From Pseudorasbora parva (lineage: Eukaryota; Chordata; Actinopteri; Cypriniformes; Gobionidae), in assembly GCF_024679245.1 (NCBI RefSeq), contig NC_090176.1, forward strand, positions 50,055,615 through 50,119,614: a DNA stretch of 64,000 bases, read 5' to 3'. This document shows positions 1-10,633 of this stretch, piece by piece. The translations under genes were made by a program, and so were the position numbers. The notes beneath the pieces were generated by a model that searched no databases, had not been told where the DNA came from, and saw nothing but the letters and a program-made list of their open reading frames with translations. Within the stretch, counting starts at the first letter, position 1, and every line of letters begins with the position of its first letter.

Positions 1-26
1 GAGGAAGATGGTGACGAGCTGGAGAG
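1..26 (+). CDS. Internal exon of an unidentified host gene (3' part only)
   Basis: The first 26 bases read in frame as acidic residues EEDGDELE and stop two bases into a codon, directly before a GTAAAG donor at 27. The next exon, at 4625, begins with the single G that completes this codon as AGG (Arg) and then runs open. This phase match is the main reason to accept so short a piece. The exon's 5' end lies outside the window. The downstream exons at 4625, 7972, 8379 and 10403 belong to the same gene. The product is not recognised. Confidence 0.6.
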
Positions 27-223
27 GTAAAGTCTGTTTAGTTTCACCATACAAGTCACACAAGATGCACAATATTATCAACATGTCATCAGATTTGGCT
101 AAAATGGCTTAAATTATTTATTGGCATCAGCCCCATATTTGCCGAAATGCCTTGCCGATGGGAAAAGGAATCACAATGAGAGTTTCTCATTTTTGTTCAG
201 AAAAACTTGCCTCTGCTTATGAC

Positions 224-714
224 GCGACCCTCTAGCTCGATATAGCTCCGCCCCTCCCACTCAACAAGACTCCACCCTCTAGCTCGATATTGCTCCACCC
301 CTCCCACTCAACAAGACTCCACCCTCTAGCTCGATATAGCTCCGCCTCTCCCACTCAACAAGACTCCACCCTCTAGCTCGATATAGCTCCGCCCCTCCCT
401 CTCAACAAGACTCCACCCTCTAGCACGATATAGCTCCGCCCCTCCCACTCAACAAGACTCCACCCTCTAGCTCGATATTGCTCCGCCTCTCCCACTCAAC
501 AAGACTCCACCCTCTAGCTCGATATAGCTCCGCCCCTCCCACTCAACAAGACTCCACCCTCTAGCTCGATATAGCTCCGCCCCTCCCAATCAACAAGACT
601 CCACCTTCTAGCTCGATATATCTCCGCCCCTCCCATTCAACACAGCTCATCCCCTCTTGCTCAACAAGACTCCACCCTCCTGCTCGATATAGCTCCACCC
701 CTTTGCTCAACATG
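224..714. repeat. 47-bp minisatellite, left array (inverted relative to the array at 1210)
   Basis: About ten copies of a 47-bp unit containing CTCGATATAGCTCCGCCCC and CTCAACAAGACTCCACC. Successive units start 47 bases apart (for example 231 and 278), with scattered substitutions such as ATAG/ATTG. The last units (about 630-714) are more degenerate. Read in reverse complement the unit matches that of the larger array at 1210-2508, so the two form opposed arms. It lies in an intron between the exons ending at 26 and starting at 4625. Confidence 0.9.
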
Positions 715-1209
715 ACTGGTATGTTTATAGTTTTTAAGTTTTTTAGGTTTATTTTGTTTGTTATTTTAGTGCTTCAACTTAATCTAAACGAAAACGAGAT
801 GCTGCTTTGGCAAATAGCAAAAACAAAACAAGTGTATTTCTTTATATATAATTGTATTTCAGTTAATGTTTTTTTATTTCAAGTAATGAAAATGTTTTTA
901 TGGCTTTGTCCTTTAGTCTTAATTAACGATAACCCTTTTGTCAGTATTTTCCACAGTAAAGTCCTAATTGTTAATTAAAATTAGTGCATTTTCTTAGGCT
1001 GTTTTTCCATCCTTCTTCATTAATCTCTGAATAAAAGTTTTAGCCAAAGTTTTAAAAAGCTGCTGTTGCAGGAGAGACTTTGTGTTCTTTTCACAGAAAG
1101 GTAAATATGTATATCAATATCAGACAAAATGGGTAGGAAAATATTATATCCGCATCCCTGCTTGCTTGTTAGTGAATGTTTCAGGGCTGGAGTGGTTATG
1201 AGTAGGAGG
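715..1209. other. AT-rich spacer between the opposed 47-bp arrays
   Basis: About 495 bases of AT-rich sequence separate the two inverted arrays and would form the loop of a hairpin. A 91-codon frame at 703-978 has low complexity and starts inside the last satellite unit. I see no domain or splice support and treat it as non-coding. Confidence 0.5.
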
Positions 1210-2508
1210 CTGGAGCTGTATCGAGCAAAATGATGGAGTGGGAGGGTGGAGTCTTATTGAGTGGGAGGGGCGGAGCTATATCAAGCAGGTGGGTGGAGTC
1301 TTGTTGAGTGGGATGGGCGGTGCTATTTCAAGCAGGTGGATGGAGTCTTGTTGAGTGGGATGGGCGGGGCTATATCAAGCAGGTGGGTAGAGTCTTGTTG
1401 AGTGGGAGGGGCGGTGCTCTATCAAGTAGGTGGGTGGAGTCGTTTTGAGTGGGAGGGGCGGTGCTATATCAAGCAGGTGGGTGGAGTCGTTTTGAGTGGG
1501 AGGGGCGGTGCTATTTCAAGCAGGTGGGTGGAGTCTTGTTGAGTGGGAAGGGCGGGGCTATATCAAGCAGGTGGGTAGAGTCTTGTTGAGTGGGAGGGGC
1601 GGTGCTATATCAAGTAGGTGGGTGGAGTCGTTTTGAGTGGGAGGGGCGGTGTTATATCAAGCAGGTGGGTGGAGTCGTTTTGAGTGGGAGGGGCGGTGCT
1701 ATATCAAGCAGGTGGGTGGAGTCGTTTTGAGTGGGAGGGGCGGTGCTATATCAAGTAGGTGGGTGGAGTCGTTTTGAGTGAGAGGGGCGGTGCTATATCA
1801 AGCAGGTGGGTAGAGTCTTGTTGAGTGGGAGGGGCGGTGCTATATCAAGCAGGTGGGTGGAGTCTTGTTGAGTGGGATGGGCGGTGCTATTTCAAGCAGG
1901 TTGGTGGAGTCGTGTTAAGTTGGAGGGGCGGTGCAATATCAAGCAGGTGGGTGGAGTTTTGTTGAGTGGGAGGAGCGGTGCTATATCAAGCAGGTGGGTG
2001 GAGTCTTGTTGAGTGGGAGGGGCGGTGCCATATCAAGTAGGTGGGTGGAGTCTTGTTGAGTGGCATGGGCGGTGCTATTTCAAGCAGGTGGGTGGAGTCT
2101 TGTTGAGTGGGAGGGGCGGTGCCATATCAAGTAGGTGGGTGGAGTCTTGTTGAGTGGGAGGGGCAGAGCTATTTCAAGCAGGTGGGTGGAGTCTTGTTGA
2201 GTGGGAGGGGCGGTGCCATATCAAGTAGGTGGGTAGAGTCGTTTTGAGTGGGAGGGGCGGTGATATATCAAGCAGGTGGGTGGAGTCTTGTTGAGTGGGA
2301 GGGGCGGTGCCATATCAAGTAGGTGGGTAGAGTCGTTTTGAGTGGGAGGGGCGGTGATATATCAAGCAGGTGGGTGGAGTCTTGTTGAGTGGGAGGGGCG
2401 GTGCCATATCAAGTAGGTGGGTAGAGTCGTTTTGAGTGGGAGGGGCGGTGCTATATCAAGCAGGTGGGTGGAGTCTTGTTGAGTGGGAGGGGCGGGGCTA
2501 TAGAGACA
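1210..2508. repeat. 47-bp minisatellite, right array
   Basis: About 27 tandem copies of a unit with GTGGGAGGGGCGGTGCTA, TATCAAGCAGGTGGGTGG and AGTCTTGTTGA. The period is 47 (for example 1261 to 1308). Variants (TCTTGTTGA versus TCGTTTTGA, CAGG versus TAGG) recur in blocks, notably around 2200-2450, which suggests growth by duplication of multi-unit segments. The plus strand is strongly G-rich. The unit is the reverse complement of the left array's. Confidence 0.92.
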
Positions 2509-4080
2509 GAGCGTATTTAGACCACGCCCACACTGGTGTTTAAGGAGACAAAAGTGGATACAGGCAATAAGACGTGAAGCTTCAGCAGGAAGAATGGATC
2601 AATTTTGTGATCCTGACGTTCAGTATGCCTCAGTATGCCTACGGTTGCAGTAAACATGTTGTCACATCCAAATGTCAGTTTTATATATTATATTTCCTGT
2701 CGCTGATTACTTTCTCCTCCAGTGGGCGTAGTTCTCAGTGTAATATAGTATGACGCTGTTAGGGGTTAACAGCTTATGACCCAGGACCAGTAGTGAAGAA
2801 ATGAAGACAAAGAGTCAGGATTGCAATTAATTAAAATAAAAATGTAAGAAATTTTACTTAAGAATAGTTTGCAGTTTCAAAAGCAGAAGCCAGCCTCTCA
2901 CAAGTCTCACAAGGAGTTCGTAGGCCGCGCTCCCTCTCTCACCGTCTCGTTGCCTCGCCCTATCGTACATACAGTTGCCCCAAAAGTTATAGCGTTTTCA
3001 AGGTCTATCCACGTCATTACTGCAATGTGGATGGTTCCGATTGGCTCAGAAACAAAGCAGAGTCATGGTAAATTTCCACTCATGTCAGTTAATCTGATGC
3101 ACGTTTCCACTGACGTGTCACTTGTTGATGCTTTCACCCCAGAATTAGGCCCGTAGTGACCTTCCAGATCTGGAGCAGGCGCCAGCTTGCCCAGAACAAC
3201 AGGTCCACCCATCTCTTAGGGTGCCCATTGTACACCATTCTCAACACTGATCTGTAACATAGAATATTGCGCACATACACAGATACACAGTCTCTCCAAG
3301 GTTGGAGCTGATTAAGCTCCAGTTCTAACCAGTTCTTACCAAAACATACTGATAACATGTGCTTTCTTTCAGTGAGAGGTACACACTAGTACAGGCAATA
3401 TTCATCTAGACTTTAGTGTTTCAGTAAAAGGAAATATAAAAGGAATAAAACAATAAATTAAATGAAAGACAAATCCATATTTCATCTCTGGAAGCCGGGC
3501 TAAGTGAGCAAACGCTGTTACTGCACTCCTGACATGTTAGGGGTGTCTGTTACCTCAAAAACACAAACACACAACGTTGTTGCAAGTGTTTAGTGACACA
3601 TCACACATCTCTAGGCCAGACCCTCAGTCGCTCCCCAGAGACCAAATACACACTTTAGAAAACAAGAAACTAAAGCAAAATCATGACACGAGAGAATTAT
3701 TATAATAATATAGGAAGATAAATATTGATTAAGGCTTTGATTTTGAAGTTAATTAGGAGATATGTACTATATACAGGTATATTGAAGCGGCAGTGGATTT
3801 CAGAATCCCCCTTTCAACGCGCTCTGTCTCAAGTGCCTGTATCCATTTTTATGTCTTTAAACGCTCGTTTTTTTGGGGTCAACAGCTTATAAACACTTCT
3901 GGGGTTTTGTTCCTGGATTTTTAGCTTGTTTTCTGTACACCTTGTGACTTATCAGCTTTTAGACATTGTTTTTTTGTGTGTGTAATAAGTAAGAAATGAC
4001 AAGGAGGGAGCCTCACACAATAGAAAGTCAATGGAGACGGTTGGTTTGTTTCCCCCCGGTGGGCGTGGCTTTCATATTAT
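2509..4080. other. Intronic sequence, unclassified
   Basis: No credible exon. Two stretches share inverted similarity: GTGGATACAGGCA near 2552 against TGCCTGTATCCAT near 3835, and GAGACAGAGCG near 2503 against CGCTCTGTCTC near 3822. TGTTAGGGG occurs at about 2757 and again at about 3536. A decayed mobile element is therefore likely, but I cannot set its class or ends. Confidence 0.3.
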
Positions 4081-4084
4081 GACG

Positions 4085-4255
4085 CGTGTTGCTCCGTCTC
4101 TATCAAGCAGGGGGTGGAGTCATGTTGAACAAGAGGGGTGGGTCATATTAAGGGGGGAGGGGCCAATTTGCTGAGCACTAAATTTGATCCGTCTTGAGCA
4201 GGAGGGGCGGAGCTATATCAAGCAGGGGGTGGAGTCATGTTAAGCAAGCATGTGC
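4085..4255. repeat. Outlying degenerate copies of the 47-bp unit
   Basis: Contains GGAGGGGCGGAGCTATATCA and two copies of GCAGGGGGTGGAGTCATG, clearly related to the 47-bp array unit 1.6 kb upstream but diverged and broken up. Probably a displaced fragment of the same array. Confidence 0.7.
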
Positions 4256-4624
4256 TGTCAGTCTGACAGGGGCAGGAAGGGCATGTCAGAAGAGTCTCCT
4301 GGCACTCGTTAGTTCCCAGGGGCCGCTTGGGGCCACAGCAGGCTGGTCAAGACAGACACAACGGCCTCATTAAGACGAGACCCTGAGCTGCCCGCAGGAA
4401 CAAAGACAGTTCAGTGCAGGTGTGTGTGTGGTTGTGTTGAACAGGCTGAATTCACACTAACACACACAGGCACAGTTGTTTTTCTCTATATATTACGGCA
4501 GCATTTCTTAGACGAATATGAACATGATAAATATTCCTCTTCCTTCATCTAAACACTCTGGCATCCTCTACATGTACTGTACAGTCACTGTCTCACATTA
4601 TACTGTTACTCCTGTCTGTCTCAG

Positions 4625-4727
4625 GTTTGTGAGCCTTCTTCTGGAGGAGCCGGAGGTGTCTGTGGTCGGTGCAGGTCGAGGTCCTGCTGGAAGCATCATA
4701 CATAAGCTGTTCGTCAGTTCTCAGCGG
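4625..4727 (+). CDS. Internal exon (103 nt) of the unidentified host gene
   Basis: A pyrimidine-rich stretch ending in TCTCAG precedes the exon and GTAAAC follows it. The first base completes the split codon from the exon ending at 26. The next 34 codons are open and read FVSLLLEEPEVSV, a Gly-rich GAGRGPAG stretch, then IIHKLFVSSQR. The exon ends in phase 0, as the next two microexons and the terminal exon require. A leucine-rich, acidic start followed by a flexible glycine turn is all I can see; the family is not recognised. Confidence 0.7.
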
Positions 4728-4732
4728 GTAAA

Positions 4733-4753
4733 CACACACACACACACACACAC
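4733..4753. repeat. (AC)n microsatellite
   Basis: About ten AC dinucleotides, a few bases downstream of the donor of the 4625-4727 exon. Confidence 0.9.
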
Positions 4754-4946
4754 CTGACCAAAGAAGGGTTTAATGTTTTATCATAACTTCTCTCTTCTCA
4801 GAGACAATGGGCCAGAATCAACCAAAAGTTGGAAAATACTAATCTAATATTGTGCAATGTGCATCCATGCTTGCTTTTGATAAAAGCATCTGCCAAATGC
4901 ATAAATGTGAATGTTTAATTCTGTTCCTGAGGTTACTAATGTTAGT

Positions 4947-5112
4947 GTAACACTTTACAATAAGGTCCCATTATTTAGTGCATACAATAAGCAGTAAAGC
5001 TAGTTATTTACATGTTAGCTTAGGTCGTTAAATAACATTAACAGATACAACTGATACAACTAAGAGTAATAAATGTTTTTTTCATTGTTAGTTTACGTAA
5101 TGTAGTTGGATA
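4947..5112. repeat. Possible half of a GTAACACTTTA-type MITE
   Basis: Starts TGTAACACTTTACAATAAGG, the same terminal motif as the elements at 9689 and 20021, and continues AT-rich. No matching right end is seen, so it may be truncated. Confidence 0.35.
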
Positions 5113-5892
5113 ATGTTAACAAATGTAACCGAGACGATGTAAAGAGTTACCGAGATGACGGCTAAATCAACAGGACAGTCATGCGTTAATAATGGTCTGA
5201 ACGCTTTATATCTAATGTCTCAAAGCGACTTTAACAGCAGAAGAGCCAAGGGTTTCAAAAATACATTTAAAAATCTGCTCAAGCTGTTTTTCTGTTTGTC
5301 ATAATTAGCTAAATTAATGAAATGCAGCAGATGTCTTAGTTTCATTTAGAGCTTTAATGTGACACAGAGGTAATTAAACACGCCGGGCGAATGATTTGTT
5401 TAAAAAAAGATTCTTATGGAGTGGCGGCGTGTTTGATGAACGACTCTGAATGTCGTCTTGTGTGGCAGTCTCACAAAGAGGTGTCCAGGTTGGATTAAGC
5501 AGTGAAATTTGTTGATTTTACTGGTAAAATGTAACCTGGAAACCAGCATTTAAAAAAAACACATTTTTTTAAACTTGAGGTTTCTTTTGACTTAAGGTAT
5601 TTCCATGATTCACCTGAAACCTCATTTACCCCGTTAGTTCTTAATATTAGTCACTTCCATTTGTGTCACCGTCTTTCCCAGGATGCACTTATGCTTAATG
5701 GTCCCAGTATAAATTGTAATTCTCCGCTACTTAAAGTTAAACAGGCCGAAAATGCGATATGAGCGTTGAAATGTCAGCCGTTGGGGTTCTCGAGGTGAGC
5801 TTCAGTCTCACAAGTTTTCTTTAAGTCAGAACTCTTTGAAATTTTTGTTTGTTTGCCTGAAACTCTCGTTCAATTAGCCCCCCTCCTCCGTC

Positions 5893-6085
<193 letters not shown>

Positions 6086-6597
6086 GACTAAATTATAGCC
6101 TGTGTGTTGCCAGGCTGCAAATAGAAAGGCAATAATTATCCCAAGCATCCCCGTGTAAATCATGTGAAATCAGGGATTCAAATGAGGTGAGATTTCCTGG
6201 AAAAAAGAGAAATGAGAGAGAGAACGAGAGACGGACCTCATAGAGGAGGAGAGACAGCGGCTGGGTTTTGCTGCATGTGTTTATCATTATGTGCATCTCT
6301 TATTTGCTCTGATTGATCATGTTTTGGATGTTTGCAGTACGTCACCATTGAACAGATCATGTGGTGCCGTGACCCGGACTCATCCAAAGCATTACTGCAC
6401 CAACGACCAATCAGATTCTTTATTCATTTCTTCTTCTTTTGTTATAGGAATAACAAGATTAATACTCATGTTTAGCACTTTTCTCTTCGAGATTAAAGAA
6501 AACCAAGCTTGTAGAACCATTAAGATTTGTGTAGCATTTATTGTAATGACGACTAACCACATTCCCACTCAAATTTTTCTTGATGATTCTCATTACT

Positions 6598-7593
6598 CAG
6601 GTTTTTCGTGAGTCTTAATTTGACCTTCCACAATTTAAGGCCTTAAAAACGTCTTAAATTGGAGCAGAAAGTTTTAAATTCAATATACTGGCATTAAATT
6701 AGGGTCCTATGATTTCTGACGGAATCGCAGAATCCATTTATAAAAATGGAATTTACTGTGGATTGCAGAATGTCACGGAGTTTGTCAAATTTTGGAAGAA
6801 TAAATAAAAAGTAGATCAGAACACTTAAAGGGACAGTACACCCTAAAATCATAATTTCTTCTTCAGACTTTCATTCTTCATATAAAGCGATCAAGTCTCT
6901 TCAGAGATAATAAACCCCTTTATTCATATGGGTTAGTTTTATAATCTCTTTATGAACTTTTTGAAGTGTCAAAGTGGCAGTTGTATTGACTGTCAATGAA
7001 GGGACAGAAAGCTCTAATATTTCATTAAAAAGATATTAATTTGTGTTCTGAAGATGAATGAAAGTCAGTAAAAAATTTGAGTCCAGACAGATTCACATGA
7101 ATAAACTATATAACAAAAAAAACTTGATTTCATAGAGCCCTAAATTTAATTGCATGCATTGCAAAAAATTATGAGTTTTGTTTTCAAGTTCAAAACATCC
7201 TTAAATCAAGAGACATTTACTTGACATGCATGAATAAATACAAATTAAGTCTTGTTTTGTGAGATATTGAACAAAATGAATTGAGTTTGTGCTTAAAACT
7301 AGAACAAATATCTGTCATGGTATGAAAATTACTTACATTTAAATTAAGTAGATTGTTATGAACACACTGGCAGATGTTTGTTCTTGTATTAACCATAAAA
7401 TCACTTTCACAAGATTTCTTATCACAAACTTTAAGCTATTTTTTTTTGTAAAACTGATTAAAAAGTAATGGTGATCAATTTGTGTGCTTAGACATTTACA
7501 TTTAAAGAACATATTGACGTCCCTTCAATTTATTCCTTCAATTTTCGTTAATTGGTCTTAAAAAGGTCTTAAATTTAGCCCGCAGAAACCCTG
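6598..7593. mobile_element. hAT-like element with CAGGnTTTC termini
   Basis: The left end CAGGTTTTTCG is followed by GTCTTAATTTGACC. The right end reads TCTTAAATTTAGCCCGCAGA then AACCCTG. The two ends form an imperfect inverted repeat of the hAT style. ATTACT flanks both sides, consistent with part of a target duplication. Inside, at about 6828-7150, lies a second MITE-like segment starting TTAAAGGGACAGTACACCC with inverted similarity in its second half. No transposase frame remains. Confidence 0.5.
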
Positions 7594-7971
7594 ATTACTG
7601 TCGTACATTAATTTGTCAATTAAAAGCAGTCAGTGTAATGTATAAATACTGTACAATATATAATATAAAGTTAACTTGTATTTGCACATGTAATTGTGCT
7701 TAGTCGTCATTATAATATTGCTACTAATAATCGTAATGGTTTTAAAAGTTGTTATTGTTTTTTTTTTAATGCATTTTTTGCTTGAAATATGACCTGCACG
7801 TGTTGAGTGGTTTGGTGAGATTCACCGTTGCACGTTACAGCATGCATTGTGGCATGGACTGAACTTTGTAAAAGGGCTCTTATTTGGGTATTTTGTGTTG
7901 TTCTTTTTCTTCATCTTTTTGTTTGTTTGTTTGTTCTCTCCTAACACCGCTTGTCTGTCACTCTTGTCAAG

Positions 7972-7992
7972 TTGGCCGACTCCAATGACGAG
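7972..7992 (+). CDS. 21-nt in-frame microexon (LADSNDE)
   Basis: Pyrimidine-rich TTGTTCTCTCC and CTTGTCAAG precede 21 bases encoding LADSNDE, followed directly by a GTAAAA donor. Phase is 0 at both ends, so it can be included or skipped without shifting the frame of the exons at 4625, 8379 and 10403. The acidic, polar content is typical of neuronal microexons, which is known for that class but only inferred here. Transcript data would be needed for certainty. Confidence 0.5.
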
Positions 7993-8034
7993 GTAAAATC
8001 AGCAACATCTGACACCATACGATACCCCACCATT

Positions 8035-8244
8035 CACTGCAAAAAGCAATGTTCTTCCTCAGTATTTGTGTCTTGTTTTCCAGTATAAGCATTCTTACAT
8101 CTAGATGCATTTACTGGAGAAGCTTATTTGACAGATTTCAGTAAACAAGACATTGCTTCACATGTATGTTGATTTAAGAATACTTAGATATTTGTACTGG
8201 AAAACAAGACAAATGCTGAATTAGAAAAGCATTTTATTGCAGTG
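8035..8244. mobile_element. CACTGC-type MITE (210 bp)
   Basis: Terminal inverted repeats CACTGCAAAAAGCAATG at the left and ATTTTATTGCAGTG at the right. The arms include TGTCTTGTTTTCCAGTA and its complement TACTGGAAAACAAGACA. The same family recurs at 21301, 30487, 36491, 45783, 48451 and 54503. It lies between the two microexons. Confidence 0.75.
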
Positions 8245-8378
8245 TTTCAGACAGATGCTGATGTCAGTGAAGAACACAATCTGGATTATCATCTGTAGAA
8301 ACTGAACGTCTGTCACTAACCGCTGCTTTCTGATTTTCATCCACACGTTTGATTCGTTCTCATTCTGTGCGCATCCAG

Positions 8379-8399
8379 GGCTTCCTGATGGACGTGGAG
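8379..8399 (+). CDS. Second 21-nt in-frame microexon (GFLMDVE)
   Basis: Acceptor GCGCATCCAG with a T/C-rich tract upstream, 21 bases encoding GFLMDVE, then donor GTTTGT. Phase 0 at both ends, compatible with the microexon at 7972 and with the terminal exon at 10403. The GTTTGT donor is weaker than consensus. As with the first microexon, its reality rests on splice sites and phase alone. Confidence 0.45.
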
Positions 8400-8789
8400 G
8401 TTTGTTTTTAGACGCGTCTGAGTGCCGTAGATAGTGAGTGATGTTCTCCATGTGTAGTTGTAGTCATTTTAGGGCACATGCTTCAGCTCATGCCTCACTG
8501 TGTCACAGATGCTGTAGGTCGATCTGAAACCAGAATGTGCATTTTCCCAGCTTTCTTTCACCACGTTCAGTCTCTGAGATGTGAACAGACATTTGCTAAT
8601 TTGCAATCAGCTTTGCAATTAGTGGAATCTGTTCCTGTATGGGGAAAAAACATTGATTGTTTCAATTTGCTTCACTCCTGCAGTCTCAATACTCACCGAG
8701 AGCATTTGTTGATATATTTTTTTTGAGAGCATTTGTGTCCCTTGACTCTCTGGTAAAAGACAAACAGGTTTAATGTTGTCAGCTTATTA

Positions 8790-9675
8790 CACTGATCAGG
8801 CATAACATTATGACCACTGGGAAGCTCCTAATATTATGTTGGTCCCCCCTTTGCTGACCCGTCGAGGCATGGACTCCACTAGACCCTTGAAGGTGTGCTG
8901 TGGTATCTGGCACCAAGATGTTAGCAGAAGATCCTTTAAGTCCTGTAAGTTGCGATGTGGGGCCTCCGTGGATTGGACTTGTTTGTTCAGCACATCCCGC
9001 AGATGCTCGATGGAGATCTGGGTAATTTGGAGGCCAAGTCAACACCTCAAATTCATTGTTGCATCCTGGGGCCATGTGTTCCCCAGGTAATTCACGCACA
9101 CACACCCCACCATCCACGTGATGTAAAACGAAAACGTGATTCATCAGACCAGGCCACCTTCTTCCATTGCTCCGTGGGCCAGTTCTGATGCTCACGTGCA
9201 GCTGTTGGTGCTTTGTGTATTCTGACAGCTTTCTATCAGAACCAGCATTAACTTCTTGAGCAGTTTGAGCTCCAGTAGCTCGTCTGTTTGATCGGACCAC
9301 ACGGGCCAGCCTTCGCTCCCCACGTGCATCAATGAGCCTTGGCCGCCCATGACCCTGTGGCCGGTTCTCCACTGTTCCTTCCTTGGAGCACTTTTGATAG
9401 ATACTGACCACTGCAGACCAGGAACAGCCCACAAGAGCTGCAGTTTTGGAGATGCTCTGACCCAGTCGTCTAGCCATCACAATCTGGCCCTTGTCAAACT
9501 CGCTCAAATCCTTACGCTTGCCCATTCTTCCTGCTTCTAACACATCAACTCTGAGGACAAAATGTTCACTTGCTGCCTAATATATCCCACCCACTAACAG
9601 GAGCCGTGATGAAGAGATCATCAGTATTATTCACTTAACCTGTCTCGGTGGTCATAATGTTATGCCTGATCGGTG
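8790..9675 (-). mobile_element. Tc1/mariner element, internally deleted
   Basis: Terminal inverted repeats CACTGATCAGGCATAACATT and its complement ending GCCTGATCGGTG, each flanked by TA (8788-8789, 9676-9677), which is the Tc1/mariner target site. At 886 bp it is shorter than the copy of the same family at 28403-29597 (1195 bp) because the middle of the transposase is missing. It is inserted in the last intron of the host gene, against the gene's direction. Confidence 0.93.
8800..9525 (-). pseudogene. Tc1-family transposase remnant
   Basis: From [15 protein letters not shown] the frame keeps the paired-type helix-turn-helix DNA-binding region ([14 protein letters not shown]), the second HTH region and the GRPR-like linker ([20 protein letters not shown]). 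It then drops most of the catalytic core. A WPPNYPDL piece from before the third acidic residue survives, shifted and scrambled. The normal length is about 340 residues. It cannot make an active enzyme. Confidence 0.85.
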
Positions 9676-9688
9676 TATAATAACACGT

Positions 9689-9953
9689 GGTAACACTTTA
9701 GTTTAGGGTCCAATTCACCACTATTAACTAGTTGTTTATTAGCATGCATTTTACTAGGATATTGGCTGTTTATTAGTACTTATAAAGCACATATTAATGC
9801 CTGACCATATTCTACATCCCTTAATCCACCCAATACCGAAACTAAACTACCTTACTAACTGTTAATAAGCTGTAATTGGGAGTTTATTGAGGCAAATGTC
9901 ATAGTTAATAGTAAGTTAACAGTGAGAATTGAACCCTAATCTAAAGTGTGACC
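9689..9953. mobile_element. GGTAACACTTTA MITE
   Basis: Left end GGTAACACTTTAGTTTAGGG, right end CTAAAGTGTGACC. Non-coding, about 265 bp, AT-rich (CTATTAACTA, TGGCTGTTTATTAG). The same family lies at 20021-20297 in the opposite sense. Confidence 0.75.
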
Positions 9954-10275
9954 TAACACATTTTTGGGTCGTCACCTTTATTCATATAGCACTTCATACA
10001 GTACAGACTGGCCATGTACACACTAATGTTTCAGGAGTGACACCGAATTAAAATTTGAGTGTGGATGGAACACTCACTCCTATACTTGTACTCCGTGCGT
10101 TCACTTGTTCACACTGCTAAGAGTAAAGCGCTTCTGCCAAATAAAACACGACACCAAGGTAACACAGATATGACGCGATTGACAGACGACTTCCTCAAAC
10201 GCTATGCTGACACGTCCCGGTCCTTGGTTAAAATAGCAATTTCTCACAATTTACAAATAGTTGGAAACATTCAGT

Positions 10276-10366
10276 GTGTGAAGATGAACGGAGGTCTTAC
10301 GGGTGTCGAACGACATTAGGGGGAGTCATTAATTTTATTTTTGGGTGAACTAACTCTTGAAAAGTG
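10276..10366. repeat. Right half of a TTCACCC-type foldback MITE
   Basis: GAAGATGAACGGAGGTCTTA, then CGGGTG, ACGACATTAGGG and TTTTTGGGTGAACTAACTCT. This matches the right arm of the elements at 51286-52753 and near 40283. The left arm is absent. Confidence 0.6.
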
Positions 10367-10402
10367 TGATGCCTGATGTGTTTTGTGTGCTGATGTGTTC
10401 AG

Positions 10403-10633
10403 GCCGCCCTGTTAGCACCGATGGAGGAAGAAACAAGTCGTTCGGGAGGGACGGATGACAGGAAGGCGGTTCCGGATTTTCCGCCCCCGGCTGGACGGGA
10501 GATCCTCCTGCGGACCTGCGTGCCGCGTCCCGCGCCGTACTCCAAAGCCCTGCCCCAGCGCCTCTTCTGCGTGCTCATGCGGGACGAGTTCAGGCTCGCC
10601 GGAGCCTTTTCATCCGACACCTCTTTCTTCTGA
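10403..10633 (+). CDS. Terminal coding exon of the unidentified host gene
   Basis: Acceptor GTGTTCAG, then 76 codons and TGA. The exon opens in phase 0, matching the preceding exons, and is markedly GC- and CpG-richer than the surrounding introns. It starts AALLAPMEEE, has a polar SRSGGTDDRK stretch, a proline run PDFPPPAG, and ends with a compact segment holding ILLRTCVPRP, LPQRLFCVLM and the C-terminus FRLAGAFSSDTSFF. There is no signal peptide, membrane segment or zinc motif. The conserved-looking hydrophobic/aromatic C-terminus suggests a real functional tail, but I cannot name the family. Confidence 0.7.
   Translation, partial: AALLAPMEEETSRSGGTDDRKAVPDFPPPAGREILLRTCVPRPAPYSKALPQRLFCVLMRDEFRLAGAFSSDTSFF

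Noticed and set aside
2757..3800. Possible solo LTR starting TGTTAGGGG
   Set aside because: Two TGTTAGGGG motifs were seen but no matching CA end, target duplication or internal retroviral sequence.
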